Part shown: in pieces, positions 58,246-64,000 of the stretch | How the letters are laid out: each line of letters opens with the position of its first letter | Numbering within the stretch: position 1 is the stretch's first letter | NCBI GenBank assembly: GCA_007258455.2 | Contig: VDFB02254991.1 | Location: forward strand, 62,001-126,000 | Direction of reading: 5' to 3' | Source: Sequoia sempervirens | Taxonomy: Eukaryota; Streptophyta; Pinopsida; Cupressales; Cupressaceae | Length of the DNA: 64,000 bases | Notes under the pieces: model-generated | Told to the model about the DNA's origin: nothing | Databases searched by the model: none | The model's input: the letters and a program-made list of their open reading frames with translations, nothing else | Translations under genes and position numbers: made by a program

Positions 58246-59760
58246 CAAGTAGTTTAGGTGCAAATCAGTACATTTGCAAGCATTGTTGTTTTCTCAACAC
58301 AAGTAAATAGTCGATGCATTGAGATTGAGGGTTTGAAAATTCATTCTGAACACTCTAAGCATAGCTTGAGTAATGATGAATTCCCTTGCAATAATGATCA
58401 AGGGGAAACTGAAGCTTCTAATCATTTCTCTGAAGAATATAAATCCTTCTCTGATGATGATCTGCAAGCATTTTGTTTGTAGGAGGGATGAGATAATACC
58501 AATGATCATGGGGGTTTACCTTTACAAGTGAATGAACAAATTCCATGTAGTGGATACATAGAGTGCAATTCAATCATGTCAGAGTTAGAGCATACTATTT
58601 ATGTGAATGATGATGAATTTGAAGACAAGAACATATGTGTTCAGCATCTTGAGCCTAAGCATAGTGCTAAGAATAATGTAAATTGTGCCACTAAATAGCA
58701 AGATCATGTCCTAGTTGTTCCTGATTATCTATGTGAAGTAGAAGTGGAATATGCAAGTTTTTTTGCAAAAATGGACATGATTGTTTTTGACAAAGAATGT
58801 ATTGATGAGGAAAGGGATGAAGAAGCTTATTCAATTTCTAATGAAAAACATGCAGATTATAATGAATCCTTCACATTTGAATCATCATACATATCAATGG
58901 ATGAGGCACATGGGTGCTTTGTTGATGACCATGTTAATTTTGAGTTATTTGAGCTATCCTTTGAAACATTTTGCTTCAAGTTGGATGATAATTTGAAGAA
59001 TGAACCTGAATGTGTTAATGAACCTGAAATGGAGATATTCTTTGATGCATGTGACATAATTGACAATGGTGTTTGTGGTGATGATGTTGATATGAATATG
59101 AGTAGAGGAACCATGGGTTTCATTGAATTGTTTTCCCCAAGTAATGGAGAAAATGGCAATATGGCATGTTTACAACGCTCAAGTGAATGTGAACACCAAT
59201 TTGAGAACATGCATGTGTATGAAAATTTCTCATTCATTACACAAGATAATTTTTTATTTGGCATGAGACAGATACCAAAGGATGACTCCATGGTTTTATA
59301 TGAACTTTCTAATAACTCTAAGTTATCAGAAATGGAATTGCAATGCAGATTCAAGGAGTCAATATATATTTTCTTAGGCGAGGATCTTGAACAAAGTGTC
59401 TATGAAAGCTTTTAGTTTGATGTACAAAATGAAATTGATGTCAACCCTTATGGTGTTAATGATCAAGTGGACTATTAATGTTTTCAATTTCCAATCCACT
59501 TGGAGGAGTATTTGGTGGAAAGCAATTGTGAAATGAACAAGGTAATATTTCACATTGATCTTGTATTTTACTTGACGTCTAAATATAGATTTTAGTTGGG
59601 TAGGGTTAGCAATGAAAATGGAAAATTCAAGCATATGGAAATTGTGGTTAGTTGCATTGGCTAGAACATGATTAGCTGGTGGGAAATTCATGGCAGTGTT
59701 TTCAGCCCTAGTCTCGTACAAACAACAAAGAATAAAGTTTTTGACAGAGGTAAGGGATGG
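58246..59760 (+). pseudogene. Long acidic ORF of element G (unrecognised)
   Basis: An Asp/Glu/Asn-rich protein of about 500 codons with stops near 58480, 58696, 59413 and 59476. The longest open part (58744-59415, 223 codons) reads MEYASFFAKMDMIVFDKECI, then alternating acidic and aromatic segments (CFVDDHVNFELFELSFETFC, EMEIFFDACDIIDNGV). No enzyme motif, membrane segment or knuckle is visible. It occupies the place of pol. A similar acidic reading lies on the opposite strand at 62680-64000. Confidence 0.5.
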
Positions 59761-60044
59761 TATTAATTTTTTGGGGGCTTGGGGCCACCAATTGAAAATG
59801 AAGCTTATTAAGTTATAGAGTAAAGGTTGAGATATTGTACATCAAAAGGGGCTTCTATGAAAATTTGAAGTTGGATACATTGTACAGTCATGTGAATATT
59901 GTATATATGTTGGTTGCTTTGGTTTGGTTCTCTTGCCTTGTCTGGGTTGGTCCTGGTTTTGGTTTTATGTGCCTAGTCTGCTTCACTTGAGATTCTAGAA
60001 TCTTGCTCTGTTATGGAGGAACAAACATCCCCAACTGGAGCCAT
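59761..60044 (+). other. 3' untranslated part of element G
   Basis: No coding sequence. A G-rich tract (TTTTTTGGGGGCTTGGGG, about 59769) lies too far upstream to be an ordinary polypurine tract. TATGGAGGAACAAAC near 60013 is a weak candidate. Confidence 0.4.
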
Positions 60045-62631
60045 TGATAGAACCACTAAAAAAATTGGTTCTAATTCTAAATTCTATAAAATTTGGCCAG
60101 TTTCAAGTATCTGGACTTTAGGGTTTTTTCCACTATCAATGCCTTGGGATTTTTTGTTGTCAAAGCCCTTCTTAAAAACCCTTAGGTCTATATCCCTATC
60201 AGTGTTATAATCTATCACTGACCCCTTACTGATGGTTCCTGGTCAGTTAAGTTGCAACCCGAGTCATTGAAATTCATTGAGTAATCGGCTCCATATGGTT
60301 AGGACTTCATGGGTTTTCATCATTGAAACCTTTCTACGTGCCTAGCTCCTTGATTTCCCTTATTTTATAAGGTTGATTATCGGCCTTGTTTGGCCTTTAC
60401 ATCCTTTGAAACAAATTGTTCTAAGTCTTCTAAATCCTTTTCATACATGATTGTAGGTGCTTCCCTTCTTAAAGCAACTTATGAGCACATGCCAAATTGT
60501 CCCACCTAAGTCCCCTCTATCCCTTTTGCTCATCGCTCATCGTGGATTGCTTTGTGAATGTGCAACTTACATTAGAAATGTGAGATGAATGGTATTTCTC
60601 TTGTTTCTTGTATCATGGATAGGTTATGGATCTTGAGTTTTACATTAGTGACGAGCGATGTGAGTTTCCCTTTGCATCGTTGGCTACTTTTCTATCACTA
60701 ATTGCCTTTTGGTCCTATGTCTTGAATTTGTGATGTGCAATGGCCTTCATAATTCTTTGTGATTCTTTTCATCGCTTATCACTAATAGCTTTGTTCTTAC
60801 CTTTTTCAAATGGGTGATGAGCAATGTGGTCTTCTGTTCTAATGTGACATCATTATTTTGAAGCCTTGTTATGGGTAATACCTTTCATGCATTTGATTTT
60901 CAAGGAGATACACATGGCTTGATATTTCTCCATTGTCCTTTCTCTCCCATCACTGATGTAATCTGTAATTTGAAGCATAAATCAGCGATGCACGATGGGA
61001 AACAAATATGACAAAAAGGTGGCTTTTTATCCAACGATTGAGATTTCATCATGGTAATGCTTGCATCGCTAATAGAAATCTGGAGAAGGAAGGAAAATCT
61101 ATGATGGACAATGGAATATTTGAAGCAATATTCTTCTCACTGTCGGCTCTTGGTGCCTCGTTGATTCAATTGAAGGGGTACGGGCCAAAGTGGTGATAGA
61201 TGATGGTTGTCAAATTAGAGATGACTAATGAGATTAAGTGAAGACATGGCAACTTTCTAAGCTGTTATTGCCATTTTTGAGGCACAAGTTGTAAAAGCAA
61301 GGAGTGATGCTTGAGGAATGTCACTGATTGTGCTTTAAATCCGAAGGGATCGACGACCCAGATTCAAAGTTGAGTGATTGGTTATCACCTCACTCGTGCG
61401 AGCCTTCTTTTATCTTTAATGGTTACACGCTCCTATTGTTCTACTTAATGTGAATCATCTATTGTTTTATCTCACCATTTGTAGTAATCTAGAGTTGAGA
61501 AATTAGCAGAGCTAGGGAAAAAGCATGTGAGGTTGAGGCATTTAATTGCAGAGATATTGAAGTAATTGCCCCAAGTAAGTTGATTTTTATATGTGGCCTG
61601 TGCCAGTTATGCATTAGTTGGCTTATGAGTTTCAAATTCTTGGGGTAGTAAGAGTTTTAATTGTCTTCAATTGTCACTTGGAATAGTTAAAAACTGTGTG
61701 GATTTGAGGGTTTCTTTTCTGCATTTTCAATTTGAGAGCATAAACCGATGATTTTTCTTGCAATTGAGATTTTCTTTCCCTTGTCTTGTCTCCTATGAAA
61801 ATGAGTAAGCCTGGTGAGTCTGTCCAACCAGTCAGGAGGTCTAGGAGGCTTAGTATGCTTGAATTTTCAGAGGACACACCTGAAACTGAACATGGCACAC
61901 CAAGAGCTCCTACAATGCCAAAGGGTAGGAGGAGTACCTATGTTAAAACTAAGAAGGGTGGTGTTAGGAGAAATTACCACCTAAGGAATAGAGTTGTTGG
62001 TCATAACCAGGGCAAGTCTAGTGGGAAGAAGAAGAATAAGTACCACAAGGCTTATGATTCTTATATGGGGAGGAAGAACTCTCCTATGCAGGATTCAGTT
62101 AGTTCTTTGAGTGATGAAGAAGATACTGACCCGGAGTATGGCTATTACCTTCTCATACTAGCATGTTGAGAGGATTATGATGATGGAGGGGTAGTGGCTT
62201 CTCTAGTTTCAACAAGAACATAGAGCAGGCTTGCTTACTCTGATTTTGATTAATTAGAGTAGCACCTCGGTTTTATCTTCTTCTTTTTTATGACACCACT
62301 ACCACAACAGTGAGCTCATCCTCTTCAGGGAGTATAATTTTTTGGCTTTGATGCCAACTTACAAAATTTTTTGGCTAGTGTGAAGGAGAGGTACCGTTGC
62401 TTCGATGGAAAATATGCCTTTTCCGATTAATATATAAGTTCTTTCCTTAGGTGTTGATGGAGAATCTTTTTTGATCAACATGGAAAAGGGATTTTTGCAC
62501 TACTGCAACAATGATTGATGCCTTTTGGAAGGCTAGTTGGTCTTCTTCAATGAACTACATGGAGTTTTGTCTTTTTTCTTTCCCCCGATTTTGCAATGAG
62601 AAAATATAACTGTCTAGGGAATTTCTGAAAT
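60045..62631 (+). repeat. 3' LTR of element G
   Basis: Homologous to 52384-54986, starting TGATAGAACCAC and ending GGGAATTTCTGAAAT. Carries the intact small basic ORF. Confidence 0.78.
61786..62169 (+). CDS. Small basic protein ORF inside the 3' LTR of element G
   Basis: An open frame of 127 codons. Met codons at 61786, 61795 and 61801 are all possible starts (MSPMKMSKPGESVQPV). It begins with an Arg/Ser patch (RRSRRLSMLEFSEDTPE), then TPRAPTMPKGRRSTYVKTKK, GGVRRNYHLRNRVVGHNQGK, a Lys cluster (GKKKNKYHK), and an acidic end (SSLSDEEDTDPEYGYYLLIL). The N-terminal two thirds is strongly basic with nuclear-localisation-like clusters. I do not recognise the family. It could be a captured exon, or a chance open frame in a conserved LTR. 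The homologous frame in the 5' LTR is broken. Confidence 0.45.
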   Translation: MSPMKMSKPGESVQPVRRSRRLSMLEFSEDTPETEHGTPRAPTMPKGRRSTYVKTKKGGVRRNYHLRNRVVGHNQGKSSGKKKNKYHKAYDSYMGRKNSPMQDSVSSLSDEEDTDPEYGYYLLILAC

Positions 62632-64000
62632 GAAACCAAAACTGACAATAGAAACCAAAACAAAAAGAAACCAACTAATCTAGAAACTTACACTAACCAA
62701 TCCTAATCCAAAACTAACTCCAAAATTGAGCTTTACAAACATAAAATTATGAAAATTTGTACATGAACCTAACCAATTTTTCATTATGTGCAAAAATCTC
62801 AATTTGCTAGGTACAATTCTGAATCTAGCAAATTTATCTTTATACACATAAATGAAAATTTTAAGTGGCATAAATTCATTTTGAGAATACAAAGATTGAA
62901 ACATTAAACATTGTGCATTTTCTTGTTTATTTTGGTTAATCCACAGACACATCCTATTACCCCCAACATCATAATCAAACTGAAAATAATCAAAATACAA
63001 AGGATGATGAAAGGAAACCACCTGATTTTGAAGATCTCCAGCTACCAATCCATGCTTAGGTTGGATGATTTCCTCTTCTTGAGGTTTCAACTCATGGAAC
63101 ACCATTCCATTCAGCTATAGTACATGAATTTCAACATAAAGGGCATCCATTAGGGTACATCATTATTATCCAAAATGTCAAAACAAAGTTCAAATTTTTT
63201 ATGCACATTCTTATCACTATCAAAACTAGTTTCAAACAATAAAATATTATGTTTGGTGTCACTGGGACTATCAAATTCGATCACATTCTCAACATCATAG
63301 ATTTTACTAGTTAAATAGTCATCTTCTCCAACCGTTGAAGTACTTGGTTCATCCTTTTCCTTACCTACCATAGCAATCTCCTAGGCTAACAAGAAATCTG
63401 GACAACTTACCTCAAAATGTGAACAAAAGGATGAATCCTACAAGAATCACATAAAGCAAGGTTTTCTATACAGTCAAAATACCCATGAGCTAACATTGTT
63501 GCATTCAACTCAGATACGAGCTCGAAGATCCTTTCGGTCTCCTTAGATGAAAAAAGTTACAAATCATCTCGATCATTAGTATGCGAAGTATTTGAAACTT
63601 CTCCTTCATGTGCTACATCTTTGTTTGTATCGTTCCCCAGCATGTCACCTATAAGAGTATGAGAATCAACCTCTAGTTCATCACAGTTACTGCCAGCAAT
63701 GTCAGTAAATGTCAAACAAGGATTCTCTTCAAATAGTTCATTTGACTACACATAATCAAGGCTAGGGAAATAATTCTCCTTTTCCTATATCTACGTGCCA
63801 TCAAAATGAAAGTGCAAGCTAGTGTCAAGTTCACCGTTGTTAAGGAAAAATTCATCAAAGCATGGTAAATGAGTATCATCATCAAACAAATCATTTTGAA
63901 GTGATTTGATGTCCACAACAACCTCTTGATAGTCCATTTGGTATTCTTCTACTTCATTTTTTTGAATTTCATCATGTATTCCTTGCTGTAACAAAGCACT
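62632..64000 (-). pseudogene. Minus-strand acidic, gag-associated-like remnant running off the window
   Basis: Three minus-strand readings lie in order: 63994 to 63721 (EIQKNEVEEYQMDYQEVVVD, LQNDLFDDDTHLPCFDEFFL), 63371 to 63150 (EKDEPSTSTVGEDDYLTSKI, FETSFDSDKNVHKKFELCFD) and 63105 to 62680 (MVFHELKPQEEEIIQPKHGL, SFHHPLYFDYFQFDYDVGGN). The acidic, aromatic composition and length resemble the acidic ORF of element G in the opposite orientation, so this is probably the 3' part of a related gag-only element, cut by the insertion of G or by the window end. No LTR is visible for it here. Confidence 0.45.

Larger units (their letters stand above)
52384..62631 (+). mobile_element. Element G: gag-only LTR retrotransposon with 2.6 kb LTRs
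   Basis: Long direct repeats (52384-54986 and 60045-62631) flank 5.06 kb of internal sequence with a Ty3-type gag and a long acidic reading but no protease, RT or integrase that I can see. Flanking GAACC (52379-52383) and GAAAC (62632-62637 region) could be a decayed target duplication. The LTR ends are not the usual TG...CA in the left copy, so the exact boundaries are uncertain by a few bases. LTR divergence looks above 10 percent by eye, so it is an old insertion. Confidence 0.72.

Overview
This window looks like intergenic DNA from a large, repeat-filled plant nuclear genome. It is AT-rich, has no convincing host gene, tRNA or rRNA, and is almost entirely nested and decayed LTR retrotransposons. 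Initiator-Met-type primer sites (TGGTATCAGAGC), Tat-type Ty3 elements with a second RNase H, and very long elements indicate a seed plant. A gymnosperm is my guess from the texture only. A 100-N assembly gap lies at 9153-9252, so order across it is not guaranteed.

Layout, with my labels. Bases 1-7512 are a second copy of 30192-37345. They hold an LTR end of element E, the gag-protease part of Tat element A, and the left part of copia-type element B. In this copy B is cut at 7512 by another copia-type element C (LTR 7513-8046, primer site 8047), which runs into the gap. 9253-11514 is AT-rich DNA holding a TIR element, F1 (10049-10850). Element D (11515-21255, minus strand) is a gag-protease-only LTR element with 1.7-1.8 kb LTRs full of hairpins. 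A second TIR copy, F2 (15899-16660), interrupts its protease.

Element A (21417-51007, plus strand, TSD GGTTT on both sides) is a Tat/Ogre-like Ty3 element of about 18.9 kb once its nested insertions are subtracted. It reads 5' LTR, primer site, long leader, gag, protease, RT, RNase H, archaeal-type RNase H, integrase, an antisense plant-mobile-domain ORF, polypurine tract and 3' LTR. It is interrupted in gag by the small minus-strand element E (26886-30443) and after protease by copia-type element B (33522-40619, minus strand). B has no polymerase. Its gag begins next to the primer site and carries several zinc knuckles, and a second unrecognised ORF of about 1,100 codons follows.

51013-52383 is flanking DNA with a LINE endonuclease fragment. 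Element G (52384-62631, plus strand) has 2.6 kb LTRs, a Ty3-type gag and a long acidic ORF but no polymerase. A small basic-protein ORF lies inside each LTR and is open only in the 3' copy. From 62632 to the end, the minus strand carries acidic, gag-associated-looking coding remnants of what may be another such element.

Nothing here seems able to move alone. The non-autonomous elements (B, D, E, G) would depend on proteins supplied in trans. The most interesting features are the antisense plant-mobile-domain ORF in A, the polymerase-free two-ORF element B, the LTR hairpins of D, the LTR ORF of G, and the sharply uneven divergence between the two copies of the duplicated block.
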